Source: Paenibacillus nasutitermitis (GTDB lineage Bacteria; Bacillota; Bacilli; Paenibacillales; Paenibacillaceae). Taken from it: DNA of 64,000 nucleotides. The notes beneath the pieces were generated by a model. That model was not told the DNA's origin and ran no database searches. It saw only the letters and a list, made by a program, of their open reading frames with translations. The stretch is from the NCBI RefSeq assembly GCF_014641075.1, contig NZ_BMHP01000003.1:124001-188000 (forward strand), in the 5' to 3' direction. Positions 43,338 to 52,385 of this stretch are shown one piece after another; position 1 is the first letter of the stretch, and every line of letters begins with the position of its first letter. The position numbers and the translations under genes were made by a program.

Positions 43338-45011
43338 TTAACTGCTGGGATTATTCGGAATCGCTCCCACAATAAAATCAACAACCACCCTGGGGTCTTC
43401 CAGACTGTGTGGATGATGGCCGACACCGGGCTTCACGATCAGCTTCACGGTACCGTTCAGCAACCTGTAATGGTTTTCCAACATCGCGGCATTCTCGTCC
43501 AGCGGAACAGGTGCATCCGCATCTCCCGCCACAATAATGATCGGAATGCCGGCAGCAGCAAGTTTAGTCGCCCTACTGTGCATGGTTTCCTTGTAAGCGG
43601 TTGAGCTTTCCTCCGTCATTCCATAGACAGCAAGACACTCCTCCCATTCGTCCGGTGATCCGTCACCCGCGCCCAGTCCACCTGGCCAACTGCGGATATC
43701 CATTACCGGGGCGTCCAGATACAAGGCAGCCACCTGCTCCGGATAGGCTGCGGCATAGTTGAACGCATACAATCCCCCGCGGCTGAAGCCGAAGAGAACC
43801 GTTTTGTCCGCCAAATGATAAGCGCCCGCAGCATAACTCTGGAACCCGTTCATCAGCTCCACAGCATACGGGCATCCGTACATATTGCTTAACCGGTAAT
43901 AAGCGATGTACCACCCTTGCTCCAGCAGCGCCATATCTACAGTCGGAAATGCATCAAAGAACTCCGCCCGCCAGATCCACGGGTTCCCCGGCGCCGGCAC
44001 CTTCGGCAGAATCAGAAAACCCTCTCTGCCTGCAACGTAAAAATCAATCCGTTCATATCCCTTCCAGAAGGACCGTGCAGTTGCATGCCTGTTCACCGGC
44101 TGTGCTTCTGACGATTCCCTGATCCGACTCGTCAGCCGCTCGCCATGCTCCAGTGCAGACTTCAGGGGCAATGCCTCGGCCTTATTGGCATTGGTATGGC
44201 CGACATGCTCCTTCCAGGCTGCGCTGAGCAGCAGATGGCGCTCCCTGACCAGCCGGAACAGCTCCGATTGCTCGGGCTGCTCCACATAAGACGGCTCCCG
44301 CTCCAGACTGATATTGAACAAGCGGGCAAGCAGTGTCCTCGCCATGATCCAATGTCCCTGATTATTCGGATGAATGCCGTCACCTGACTGGTATGCGGGA
44401 TCTGTACGGTGCTTTTGTTCCATATAGGAGGCCAGAGGGTCATGAATATTCACAATCCCGTCCGCTTCATCTGTCAATCCGAGCACCCAGTCCGCATAAC
44501 GCCTCAACACCTCATTATAATGCGCATAAGGAGCCAAATAGCTGTAAGCTTCATGCCCTTCGGAAAGCAGGCTGGCTCCCTGAAGCGACGCCGGATCAAA
44601 TGGCGGCGGGGTCATGACTATAGCCAGCGCCCCGGCACGGCGGACTTTGTGGATGACCTTCCGTATACCATGCTGATAAGCCCGGAACCGCTCCCCGGAG
44701 AATGGATAATAGATGCCGTCATTCATCCCGTAACAAATCACGACCCAATCCGGCTTGCTCTCCTGCAGAGCGCGTTCCAGCCGGTCATGAACGCAGGGAC
44801 GGGGAAACGGATGGTCCGGCTCGCTTAATCCGGAAGCAGTTTCACTGCTGACCCCAAGATTGATTAGGGTGATATCATGCTCCGGCATATGCTGCCGGAA
44901 ATATGCATCCATATAGGCAATATAGGTGCCTTCATCGGTGATGCTGTCGCCAAGAAAAACTATTCTTTTGCTCGTAGGTACCCTTGCGTCCTGCCCGAAT
45001 AGCGGTTTCAT
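43338..45011 (-). CDS. Fusion of SGNH/GDSL hydrolase and alpha/beta hydrolase
   Basis: 557 residues. The N-terminal half (about 10-230) is an SGNH hydrolase with block I VFLGDSITDEG, block III YGMNDG and block V DGIHPNNQGH. The C-terminal half (about 300-557) is an alpha/beta hydrolase with LFGFSRGGLYA (Ser nucleophile), VAGDADAPVPLDEN (acid) and VGHHPHSLEDP (His). Both active sites look intact, giving a two-esterase protein, likely for removing acyl groups from sugars. No signal peptide. ATG at 45011 follows AAGGAGAGAAGCG; the frame to 45077 is excluded. In relatives the two domains are usually encoded separately. Confidence 0.85.
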   Translation of the reverse strand: MKPLFGQDARVPTSKRIVFLGDSITDEGTYIAYMDAYFRQHMPEHDITLINLGVSSETASGLSEPDHPFPRPCVHDRLERALQESKPDWVVICYGMNDGIYYPFSGERFRAYQHGIRKVIHKVRRAGALAIVMTPPPFDPASLQGASLLSEGHEAYSYLAPYAHYNEVLRRYADWVLGLTDEADGIVNIHDPLASYMEQKHRTDPAYQSGDGIHPNNQGHWIMARTLLARLFNISLEREPSYVEQPEQSELFRLVRERHLLLSAAWKEHVGHTNANKAEALPLKSALEHGERLTSRIRESSEAQPVNRHATARSFWKGYERIDFYVAGREGFLILPKVPAPGNPWIWRAEFFDAFPTVDMALLEQGWYIAYYRLSNMYGCPYAVELMNGFQSYAAGAYHLADKTVLFGFSRGGLYAFNYAAAYPEQVAALYLDAPVMDIRSWPGGLGAGDGSPDEWEECLAVYGMTEESSTAYKETMHSRATKLAAAGIPIIIVAGDADAPVPLDENAAMLENHYRLLNGTVKLIVKPGVGHHPHSLEDPRVVVDFIVGAIPNNPSS

Positions 45012-45446
45012 CGCTTCTCTCCTTATCTCATTGACGAAATGGCTGTCTTCATGACCCCAATTGATCTTTTTGAACAAGCTCTATGATGAGAATAGACGAA
45101 GAATGCTAACTTTTCCAGATTTATATGGTCAGGAAGTTTTTGCGTGGCTGTGCCTGGAGTGGCGCAAGTTGATCATCAGCATGGAAAGCATCATCGGAGA
45201 TCTTATCCGCAGGCGGAGAAGGCTATGACACAGTCGTATCGATAAAGTTAAATCAGCACCGTCTTCGGACGGCAATGAAAACCGCCTCCTTCAGCTTTTG
45301 GCTGGATGGCAGGCGGTCTTCTTGTCGTATCGACTTATCATCCGGATGGGGCCTTGTCATTGAATCCAAATCTTGGCTGGATCACAACCGGGCATGAAGC
45401 CTTATTCCTTATGCGCCTCTTCGTGGTGACTGTTTCACGCAACGTC
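45012..45446. other. Intergenic region upstream of the esterase fusion
   Basis: About 435 bases with the terminator of the PhyH gene (45281-45317) and otherwise no coding frame. It probably holds the promoter of the esterase fusion near 45020-45150, which I cannot define. Confidence 0.5.
45277..45317 (-). terminator. Leftward terminator of the PhyH gene
   Basis: ACCGCCT (45281-45287) pairs with AGGCGGT (45311-45317), with an inner CAGC/GCTG pair; reading leftward it is followed by TTTTCATT. Moderate strength. Confidence 0.55.
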
Positions 45447-46304
45447 TCATCCATGCTCCGGGCGGTTGTTCATCCAGTCCTCAAGCGTGGCGACACGTTC
45501 TGGATATTTGTAGCTCCTCGCCAGAAATCCGGCGCCATGCTGCGGCATGGGATCCTGATTGGTCGGCTGGTAACGCAGGTCCACGCTCCACCGGACGCTA
45601 TCCGACAGATTCGGCGTCGACATATGCAGACAGCGGTCATTGAAGAGAATCGCGGAGCCTGCCTTCACGGGCAGCACAACCGTCTCGGTCTTGCCCAGCT
45701 GCTTATCCTTCAGGGCGGTGTAGCCGGTACCCGAATAAGATTCCTGATGCCATTTGAGCACCCGCTTCTTATGCGTACGGGGCTTGATGTGCAGGCAGCC
45801 GTTCTCCAAATTGGCATCGACCAGCGGAATCCATACTGTAATAACGGGATTGGCATTGGCGTCCGGCCAATACGATTTGTCCTGATGCCAGGGAACGGCG
45901 CCAGAGGCGACAAGCGGCACCTTCGGCCGCACATTGTAGACGGGATTCGAGAACAGCTCGCCGCCAATCAGCGATTCCACTGCGTCGAGGATTTTGGGAT
46001 TGCTCATCAGGGTGAAATAACCCGGGATCCGGTCGCGCCAGCTGCGGCCGTAATGATTGAAGTCCTTATCTGTCAGCCCATTGAACAGCTCGGCGAGCCG
46101 ATTGGGAAACGGGCTGTCCGTCCGTTTGTCGGTTATGAGACCTGCTTCATAAAGTTCATCGGCAATCTGCGATACCTTCATTTCCATCGCTTGCCTGGGC
46201 GCCGCCAAATCTTCCGCATTCAACAGCTCCGGGATAACCAGATAACCCTCCGTTTCATAAAAGTCCACTTGCTCCCTGCTCAGACTTCCCTGATTGATTG
46301 CCAT
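45447..46304 (-). CDS. Phytanoyl-CoA dioxygenase (PhyH) family protein
   Basis: 285 residues of the Fe(II)/2-oxoglutarate dioxygenase family. The first His and Asp ligands are in VPWHQDKSYW and the distal His in FNDRCLHMSTPN; Arg in SVDLRYQPT is the expected 2-oxoglutarate binder. N-terminus LSREQVDFYETEGYLVIPEL is typical. Substrate unknown; PhyH genes in such clusters often hydroxylate small metabolites. It lies just downstream of an AraC regulator on the same strand. ATG at 46304 is chosen over 46355 because the first 17 residues are not conserved-looking. Confidence 0.88.
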   Translation of the reverse strand: MAINQGSLSREQVDFYETEGYLVIPELLNAEDLAAPRQAMEMKVSQIADELYEAGLITDKRTDSPFPNRLAELFNGLTDKDFNHYGRSWRDRIPGYFTLMSNPKILDAVESLIGGELFSNPVYNVRPKVPLVASGAVPWHQDKSYWPDANANPVITVWIPLVDANLENGCLHIKPRTHKKRVLKWHQESYSGTGYTALKDKQLGKTETVVLPVKAGSAILFNDRCLHMSTPNLSDSVRWSVDLRYQPTNQDPMPQHGAGFLARSYKYPERVATLEDWMNNRPEHG

Positions 46305-46433
46305 TTGAATCCGCCTGCCCTTCGTTAGGATCAATGAAATACTGATTGCTTTCATTATAAAGAAGAGCCGGCGGGCCGTATTTAAACAAATCGGTCAAAT
46401 TTGTCATTTTTTCCGATAAAATTGTCGCCCGAT

Positions 46434-47309
46434 TTATTTCCCGGTAATCTGCATCCCTTCGCGGTAAGCCTTTGGAGAAATGCCGTAATAGGCTTTGAAC
46501 CGCCGGGAGAAATAATGAATAGAAGGAAAGCCGAGCGATTCGGCTATATCCGATATCGATTTCCGGCTTTCCAGCAGCTCCGTTACCGCCTGCTTCATCA
46601 GATTGCGCAAACAATAAGCGCGCGGGGGAAGGCCGGTCATTTCCAGGAACAATCGGTGGAATTGCGATTTTTTCAGCGCCTCCTGTTCCATCAGATCCAG
46701 GTACTTCAAGGAGGCATCCAAATCCAGACGTTCCTTAATGCGCTGAATGCGGGAATCGTAAGTCGCCTGGTGGGAGCTCCACATAAACAGCTGCAGGATT
46801 AGCGCATACAACAAGCTGTTCTCCATCTCTTCCGCATAAGGCTGAGCGGCATGCTGATGGGATTCGATGATTAAGGCCATCATCTCGAATACGGCGGGCT
46901 GATGCTGCAACTGCAGCACATTTGGCATTTGTTCCAGTTCCGGACATTCCCATACGGGCGTGAGCATCGCCTTGTCGTATTCAGACTGGTCGCGCGCCAG
47001 ATGCTTGCTGGTGTTCATTGCGGGCCTGCGCCAGGGCTCATAATAAATATTGAAGGAGGAGAAGGGATTCACCGCATCCGGAAAAAAAGAATGCGGCTGA
47101 TCCGGCCGCAGAAAGATCAGCGTTCCTTTGCCTGCCGTATACATCGTTCCGTCAATCTGCACCTTCCCCCGGCCGGAATCAAATAAATGCAGGGCATAAC
47201 AGTATCCGACCCGGTTGGTCTCGGGGATCCTGTCCTTGCTGAACCGGTAATGATGCGCAATGCGGATGGAGGGAGTCGCCTGCTCCAGCTTTTTCATAAT
47301 GGCTATCAC
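46434..47309 (-). CDS. AraC family regulator with cupin sensor domain
   Basis: 291 residues: N-terminal AraC-type cupin (about 10-150; YALHLFDSGRGKVQIDGTMY, FLRPDQPHSFFPD) and C-terminal double helix-turn-helix (about 190-288; KSISDIAESLGFPSIHYFSR, then RRFKAYYGISPKAYREGMQ). It likely senses a sugar and controls the adjacent PhyH gene and perhaps GH127. ATG at 47309 with GAAAGAAG upstream; the second ATG 12 bases later is also possible. Confidence 0.88.
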   Translation of the reverse strand: MIAIMKKLEQATPSIRIAHHYRFSKDRIPETNRVGYCYALHLFDSGRGKVQIDGTMYTAGKGTLIFLRPDQPHSFFPDAVNPFSSFNIYYEPWRRPAMNTSKHLARDQSEYDKAMLTPVWECPELEQMPNVLQLQHQPAVFEMMALIIESHQHAAQPYAEEMENSLLYALILQLFMWSSHQATYDSRIQRIKERLDLDASLKYLDLMEQEALKKSQFHRLFLEMTGLPPRAYCLRNLMKQAVTELLESRKSISDIAESLGFPSIHYFSRRFKAYYGISPKAYREGMQITGK

Positions 47310-47534
47310 TTCTTTCCTTCGCTATTCTCGGCATTATCAACATAGGAGCATGCTCATTCTTCCATTCTAAGAAAAAGCGCATATGAAAACTACCCCGGAT
47401 TTGTTCTCGGCAAGAAGTTATTAGCCGCCCGGGTGGCTGTAAAGAAAAACACCTGACGGCATCCTCCGCGATCATGCACTCAAGTTCGGCGACGCACGTC
47501 GCTTCCCCTGGAATGACCGAGAACCTATAATTGC

Positions 47535-47573
47535 AAAAAAACCGGACACAATCAGCTAAGCTGACCGCATCCG
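47535..47573 (-). terminator. Probable leftward terminator of the GH127 gene
   Basis: CCGGA (47542-47546) and TCCGG (47570-47574) enclose a TCAGC/GCTGA stem; reading leftward it is followed by T7 (47541-47535). The rest of the 47310-47616 interval has no coding frame that looks real. Confidence 0.55.
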
Positions 47574-47616
47574 GGATTGTCCTGTTGCTTACATTCATCC
47601 ATACTTGGTTGAAGCA

Positions 47617-49458
47617 TCAATAGCTGTACAGCTGGCCCTCTTCCGCTTCCCTCAGCCAGACCTGCATGAAGCCCGGCTCCCGGTTATCCCATGCATAATA
47701 AGGAATCAGCCCGAGCGGCCTGCCTTGCGAATCCGCTCCCGTCAGTACCGTAACACCGCCAAGGCGCTCTGGCATATGGCGAACAGACCACTGGCCGCGG
47801 GCCGACACTTCAAAATCGTCATAAGACAGCTGCGGATTATCCGCCTGCTCCGCGCAGTATACCACCGGCCCCCGCTGCAGCGTCAGGCGGCCGCGGTCCG
47901 CTTCGACTTCCGGTCTTGCACGCACTGCTTCCACCGGCATATCAAGCTCCAGCATGATAGAATCGCCAGTTGTCCAAGAACGGACAATTGTCACATATCC
48001 TTTGCTTGGAATAACTGCCGTTTCCTGCAGCAAATCGCCTTGCACCGTCACGGAGAATCCTCTGCACCAGCCCGGAATGCGCAGCCGGATGGCAAATTCC
48101 TCCGCCCGCTCCGGTTCCACCATCAATTCGATCCTTCCCGACCACGGGTAAGCGGTATTCTGCGCAAGCTTGACGGTTCGTCCCCCGGGGATAACCACAG
48201 AAGCTTCGCCGTTCATATATTGATTCACCGCAATTCCGTCTTCTGTCTGCGCATACGCGTACTGGCCGATGGAGGGCAGAAACCGCGCCAGATTGGTCGG
48301 ACAGCAGGAGGTTTCAAACCATTCCACCCGATGATGGTCGCCCCGGGACGCAAGCGGGTTCACATAGAAGAACTTATCCCCGGACAAGGAAATGCCGGCC
48401 AAGGCTCCGTTATACATTTCCCGCTCTACCACATCGGCGTATTTGGCATCGCCGAACAAGAGGTTCATCCGGTGATTCCAGAATACCATGGCGATCGCAG
48501 CGCAGGTCTCACAGTAAGCCGTTTCATTGGGAAGATCATAGTCAAATGTAAATCCTTCATTATGACGGGACGGTCCGATGCCTCCTGTCACATACATATT
48601 ACGTTCCACTGAGTGGGACCAGACGCGATGCAGCGCATCGATATAGGCGGGATCGCCGGAGGCATGAACGACATCCGCCATTGCCGTGTACAGATACATG
48701 GCGCGAACGGCGTGACCCGTGACCTTCTCAATATCCCGGACCGGGACATCGTCCTGACAGTAAGCAGGGCCCCAATCCTCCTTATCCCAGATCATGCCGC
48801 GGCCATGTCCATGCCCCCGTTCCTCCAGCAGCCAGAGCGCAAGCTTCCAGTAGCGTTCTTCACCGGTCGCACGGTAGAGCTTCACAAGCGCAAGCTCGAT
48901 CTCCTCATGACCTTCCACCCAATGGCGTTTGCCCGGGCCGAAGAGGCTGTCGTAGTGGTCCGCCATTTTGCAGGAGACGTCCAGCAGCTTGCGTTTGCCT
49001 GTCGCTTCATAATAAGCGACCGCAGCTTCGATCAAATGCCCCCCGTTGTACATCTCATGCTTCTCCATGTCGGACCACTTGCTCTGCGGCGCTTCCAGCG
49101 TATAATACGTGCACAGATAGCCGTCGTCCTCCTGCGCAGCAGAGATGAGATCGATAATACGGTCGATTTCCACTTCCAGCTTCGGGTCGCGGTCTGTCAT
49201 CAATGAATAGGCGGCTCCTTCAAGCACCTTGTACACATCGGAATCATTGAAATAAATCCCTTCAAACTTGCCTTCCAACAGCCCCCCTGCCTTGGCGAAG
49301 TTGGTGATGCGCCCTGTCTCTTCGCATTTCGCCAAACAGGTGGGCAGCGTTATCTTCTTGAGCACTTCCAGGCGCGGCCGCCAGAAAGCATCATCAATGG
49401 CTACTTTGGTGAAAGGCACACTCTGCCAGCCTGCTAATTGCGTTTCTATCATTGTCAT
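47617..49458 (-). CDS. Glycoside hydrolase family 127 beta-L-arabinofuranosidase-like protein
   Basis: 613 residues with the GH127 (DUF1680) layout: N-terminal (alpha/alpha) barrel (IYFNDSDVYKVLEGAAYSLM; HEMYNGGHLIEAAVAYYEAT) and C-terminal beta sandwiches. The zinc-cysteine site expected for HypBA1-type enzymes is visible: Glu in ETAYCETCAAIAM and the FETSCCPTN cysteine cluster. No signal peptide, so it trims imported oligosaccharides. Start ATG at 49458 is preceded by GAGGGAG at 11 bases; a second ATG six bases later is equally possible. Likely specific for beta-L-arabinofuranosides, though the family has other activities. Confidence 0.9.
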   Translation of the reverse strand: MTMIETQLAGWQSVPFTKVAIDDAFWRPRLEVLKKITLPTCLAKCEETGRITNFAKAGGLLEGKFEGIYFNDSDVYKVLEGAAYSLMTDRDPKLEVEIDRIIDLISAAQEDDGYLCTYYTLEAPQSKWSDMEKHEMYNGGHLIEAAVAYYEATGKRKLLDVSCKMADHYDSLFGPGKRHWVEGHEEIELALVKLYRATGEERYWKLALWLLEERGHGHGRGMIWDKEDWGPAYCQDDVPVRDIEKVTGHAVRAMYLYTAMADVVHASGDPAYIDALHRVWSHSVERNMYVTGGIGPSRHNEGFTFDYDLPNETAYCETCAAIAMVFWNHRMNLLFGDAKYADVVEREMYNGALAGISLSGDKFFYVNPLASRGDHHRVEWFETSCCPTNLARFLPSIGQYAYAQTEDGIAVNQYMNGEASVVIPGGRTVKLAQNTAYPWSGRIELMVEPERAEEFAIRLRIPGWCRGFSVTVQGDLLQETAVIPSKGYVTIVRSWTTGDSIMLELDMPVEAVRARPEVEADRGRLTLQRGPVVYCAEQADNPQLSYDDFEVSARGQWSVRHMPERLGGVTVLTGADSQGRPLGLIPYYAWDNREPGFMQVWLREAEEGQLYSY

Positions 49459-49596
49459 TGTTTATACAGCTCCCTCTCTCTCAAGCTTCCATCTAGTATA
49501 ATGCCGGAGACTAAACGACCGTTAAATCCGGCAGGACAACTCCCATGCCCGTACCGGATGCTAAACGTTTGCCCTCGTATTACAGAGGATATTAAA

Positions 49597-49674
49597 CTAC
49601 CCCTTCAGACCCGTCAACGTAATCCCTTCAAGGTATCGTAGAAGCCAGGCGTTTTCCAGGATCAAAATCTTCAT
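49597..49674 (-). pseudogene. Possible relic of the 3' end of a sugar ABC permease gene
   Basis: A 25-codon frame starting at ATG 49674, behind GGGAGG, ends with WLLRYLEGITLTGLKG, which matches the conserved C-terminus of MalG/YtcP permeases (RYFVxGLTxGAVKG type). The preceding residues do not match a membrane helix. It may be the last trace of a deleted transporter gene next to GH127. Confidence 0.35.
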
Positions 49675-49930
49675 ATCATTTAAGCCTCCCGTTCTTCCAT
49701 AAGAGAGTTTAAGCTTCCCGCCTGCAGGAAAACTGGATACAGCTTGCAATCATAATTCCATACTCCACATCTTTCAGGTGACACTATATCCGCCAGTAGA
49801 TGCCCAGATATACGAATGAACGGCTGTAGATCCGGGCTGCGCCGCGCTTTGGCCCGCTTGTGTTCTCTTGTACCTGTCCCTGAGAGGAACGAATAATAAA
49901 ATTTTTATTAATGGCGGCTAAACACTTGTA

Positions 49931-49952
49931 TTTTACTCAAATTTGAGTAAAA
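49931..49952. promoter_or_regulatory. PadR-type operator 1
   Basis: A perfect 22-bp palindrome built on ACTCAAATTTGAGT with flanking TTTT/AAAA. Together with operator 2 it has centre-to-centre spacing of 31 bp (about three DNA turns), both on the same DNA face, 40-85 bases before the MFS gene. Confidence 0.7.
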
Positions 49953-49964
49953 TAATAAACCTGG

Positions 49965-49980
49965 TACTCAAATTTGAGTA
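49965..49980. promoter_or_regulatory. PadR-type operator 2
   Basis: TACTCAAATTTGAGTA is a perfect 16-bp palindrome sharing the 14-bp core ACTCAAATTTGAGT with operator 1. The PadR regulator encoded after the MFS gene is the obvious ligand. Confidence 0.7.
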
Positions 49981-50017
49981 TAAATCTGAAGTATACTTTT
50001 AAGAGAGAAGGGTAAGA

Positions 50018-51589
50018 ATGGACGCCAAAAAAAGCAATACAAAGCTGGTGATCGCCGGATTGCTGCTCGGCTTGTTTATGGCCGCGCTGGATCAAACCAT
50101 CGTTTCCACGGCTATGACACGTATCATTCAGAAGCTCGGCGGGCTTGATAAATTCGTATGGGTCTACTCGGCGTATATGATCGCCATGGTCGTATCGACG
50201 CCCATATTCGGCAAGCTGTCCGATATGTATGGCCGCAAACGCTATTTCTTGTCCGGTTTGCTGCTATTCATGGTGGGCTCAATATTATGCGGTACGGCCC
50301 AGAACATGGATCAGCTCATTATTTACCGTGCCATTCAAGGGATTGGCGGCGGTGCGCTGATGCCGATCGTCTTTACGATCATTTTCGACCTGTTCCCCCA
50401 AGAGAAACGGGGCAAAATGATGGGTTTATTCGGAGCGGTGTTCGGCGTCTCCAGCGTTTTCGGCCCTGTTATGGGTGGCTTGATCACAGATAATATCAGC
50501 TGGCGCTGGATTTTCTACATCAACGTCCCCATCGGCATTCTTTCGTTCCTGTTTATTTATCAGGCTTATCACGAATCCAAAAATCACCGCAAGCAGGTCG
50601 TGGACTGGTTCGGCGCCATACTGCTGACGGGGGGCATCCTATGCCTGATGTTCGGCCTGGAGCTTGGCGGGTCCGAAGGCTGGGCCTGGAGCTCGTGGAA
50701 TACGATCTTGCTGTTCGTCGCTTCGGGTGTTCTGCTGGTGAGTTTTCTGCTGGTGGAGAGAGCTGCGAAGGATCCCATTATTCAGCTTAGCTTATTCAAG
50801 AAGCGTCTGTTTACGAGCAGCATGATGATCAGTCTCCTCTATGGAGGCGTCATGATTGCCGCTGCAACCTATATCCCGATATTTATCCAAGGGGTCTTTC
50901 ATAAGACGGCCACGGAAACGAGCACGGTGCTTACTCCCATGATGCTAGGCGTAGTGCTCAGCAGTCAGATCGGCGGGCGGATCGTCAACCGGTTCAGATA
51001 CCGCGATGTGATGATCATCTCGGCCTTGTTTCTGATCGTCGGCACCTCCCTGCTCGGATTTGCTATGGACACGTCGACCAGCCGCCTGGTCATTACTATG
51101 TTTATGGTCGTTGTCGGGCTCGGCATGGGCGTATCCTTCTCCCTGCTCAACATTTCGACGCTCAATGCCGTGCCTCCCCAGTACAAGGGTTCCGCTTCAT
51201 CGCTGATCACCTTCTTCCGGACTATCGGTTCCGCTCTTGGGGTAACGGTGCTGGGAGCTATGCAAAAGCATGCCTTTCAATCCGGCGTACAGGAAGTTCC
51301 GAATATCGATCCCCAGACGGCTGCCCAGATAAAAGGCGGACAGGCCCTTCTCGATCCGACAGTACAGGCAAAAATGGGACTTTCCCCTGAGCTGGTCAAT
51401 GCCCTTCTGGGCAAACTGGCGGATTCGATTATCTTCATTTTCCAATGGTCCGTTCTTCTGCCGGTACTTGCCCTGGTATTCGCAATTCTGATGGGCCGCG
51501 CCCGTCTCGAGATTTCCAAAGCAGCCCAATCACGCCATTCCGGGCAGCCAGAAGCCGAGAAGCAGAATCCTGCCTTTAAGAGAGGTTGA
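50018..51589 (+). CDS. MFS drug efflux transporter (DHA2, 14-helix type)
   Basis: 523 residues with 14 predicted membrane helices, motif A (GKLSDMYGRKRYFL) after helix 2, motif C-like GAVFGVSSVFGPVMGGLI in helix 5 and the N-terminal FMAALDQTIVSTAMTRI with the helix-1 Asp typical of EmrB/QacA antiporters. It exports hydrophobic toxic compounds in exchange for protons. The next gene, PadR, starts seven bases after its stop, and two palindromes precede it, so expression is probably induced by a PadR ligand. GAGAGAAGGG precedes the ATG. Confidence 0.93.
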   Translation: MDAKKSNTKLVIAGLLLGLFMAALDQTIVSTAMTRIIQKLGGLDKFVWVYSAYMIAMVVSTPIFGKLSDMYGRKRYFLSGLLLFMVGSILCGTAQNMDQLIIYRAIQGIGGGALMPIVFTIIFDLFPQEKRGKMMGLFGAVFGVSSVFGPVMGGLITDNISWRWIFYINVPIGILSFLFIYQAYHESKNHRKQVVDWFGAILLTGGILCLMFGLELGGSEGWAWSSWNTILLFVASGVLLVSFLLVERAAKDPIIQLSLFKKRLFTSSMMISLLYGGVMIAAATYIPIFIQGVFHKTATETSTVLTPMMLGVVLSSQIGGRIVNRFRYRDVMIISALFLIVGTSLLGFAMDTSTSRLVITMFMVVVGLGMGVSFSLLNISTLNAVPPQYKGSASSLITFFRTIGSALGVTVLGAMQKHAFQSGVQEVPNIDPQTAAQIKGGQALLDPTVQAKMGLSPELVNALLGKLADSIIFIFQWSVLLPVLALVFAILMGRARLEISKAAQSRHSGQPEAEKQNPAFKRG

Positions 51590-51595
51590 CAGGCG

Positions 51596-52216
51596 ATGTC
51601 GATGAAACTGCTGATTCTGGGACTGCTGATGGAGCGGGACAAGCATCCATATGAAATACGTAAAGCCATCAAACAACGCAATTGGAACGAAACCTTCAAG
51701 CTGCGGGACGGTTCCCTGTATTATGCGGTGGATCAATTGCGCGGAGAAGGCTTGATCGAAGCCGCCGAGGTTGTCACCGTCCCTGGCGACAACCGTCCGG
51801 ACAAGACGATTTACCGGATTACAGCATCCGGAAAAGACGCCTTCGAAGATCTCCTTAAGGCGCAGGCCGATCAAATTTCGTATCCCCAGCATCCGCTGTT
51901 TCTGACGCTGCCGTTCGTCCGGTATGCGGATCCCCTGAAGGTGGAGGAAGGGATCATTCAGCAGATAACGTATTGCGAAGCCCGGATACAAAGGCTGCAA
52001 GCGGTGCTGGCTTTAAAGCGGGACTTCCTTCCGAAAGGTTCGGAGATGATGATTGTAGGCATCATTGATTTCAGCGAAACGGAAAGGAAATTTCTCGGCG
52101 GCCTGCTTGAAGAGGCGCGTGCAGGCACGCTCTTTGCAGACGTCAAATGGACGGTGGAAGAAATTGAAGCTTACCTCAAAACCCGTCAGGATGCTGAGGG
52201 CAGCAGCCCGAAGTAA
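51596..52216 (+). CDS. PadR family transcriptional regulator
   Basis: 206 residues: N-terminal winged helix of PadR (LLILGLLMERDKHPYEIRKA, FKLRDGSLYYAVDQLRGEGL) and a C-terminal dimerisation domain with helical EEARAG segments (Vir_act_alpha_C-like). It is in one operon with the MFS pump and presumably binds the two palindromes at 49931-49980 to repress it. ATG at 51596 follows GAGAGGTTGAC. Confidence 0.92.
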   Translation: MSMKLLILGLLMERDKHPYEIRKAIKQRNWNETFKLRDGSLYYAVDQLRGEGLIEAAEVVTVPGDNRPDKTIYRITASGKDAFEDLLKAQADQISYPQHPLFLTLPFVRYADPLKVEEGIIQQITYCEARIQRLQAVLALKRDFLPKGSEMMIVGIIDFSETERKFLGGLLEEARAGTLFADVKWTVEEIEAYLKTRQDAEGSSPK

Positions 52217-52241
52217 CGGCAATTGGCACCTTTCACAAGCG

Positions 52242-52285
52242 CGACCGCTTCTTTCGGCTCCGATGCCCGGAAGCGGTCGTTTTTT
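52242..52285 (+). terminator. Intrinsic terminator of the MFS-PadR operon
   Basis: CGACCGCTTC (52242-52251) pairs with GAAGCGGTCG (52270-52279) and is followed by T6. Typical strong rho-independent terminator. Confidence 0.9.
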
Positions 52286-52385
52286 CATTAAACGCCGGGT
52301 ATCCGGCTTGATCCTCCAGATTGCCAATGATATAGTTGCGGTGACGTCTTAACTGCGTACTCCAAACAAGGCAGTGTGATCTGAA

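Larger units (their letters stand above)
49459..50017. other. Intergenic region upstream of GH127 and the MFS gene
   Basis: About 560 bases. It contains the divergent promoters, two PadR-type palindromes near 49931-49980, and a short minus-strand relic at 49597-49674 that resembles the end of a sugar permease. No other gene is apparent. Confidence 0.5.

Noticed and set aside
45306-46328. 340-codon plus-strand open frame
   Set aside because: It is the antisense of the PhyH gene, whose metal and 2-oxoglutarate motifs are intact; the plus frame is rich in Arg, His and Ile as expected of a shadow and has no ribosome binding site.
47605-48612. 335-codon plus-strand open frame opposite GH127
   Set aside because: Antisense shadow of the GH127 gene, with high Arg and His content and no recognisable domain.
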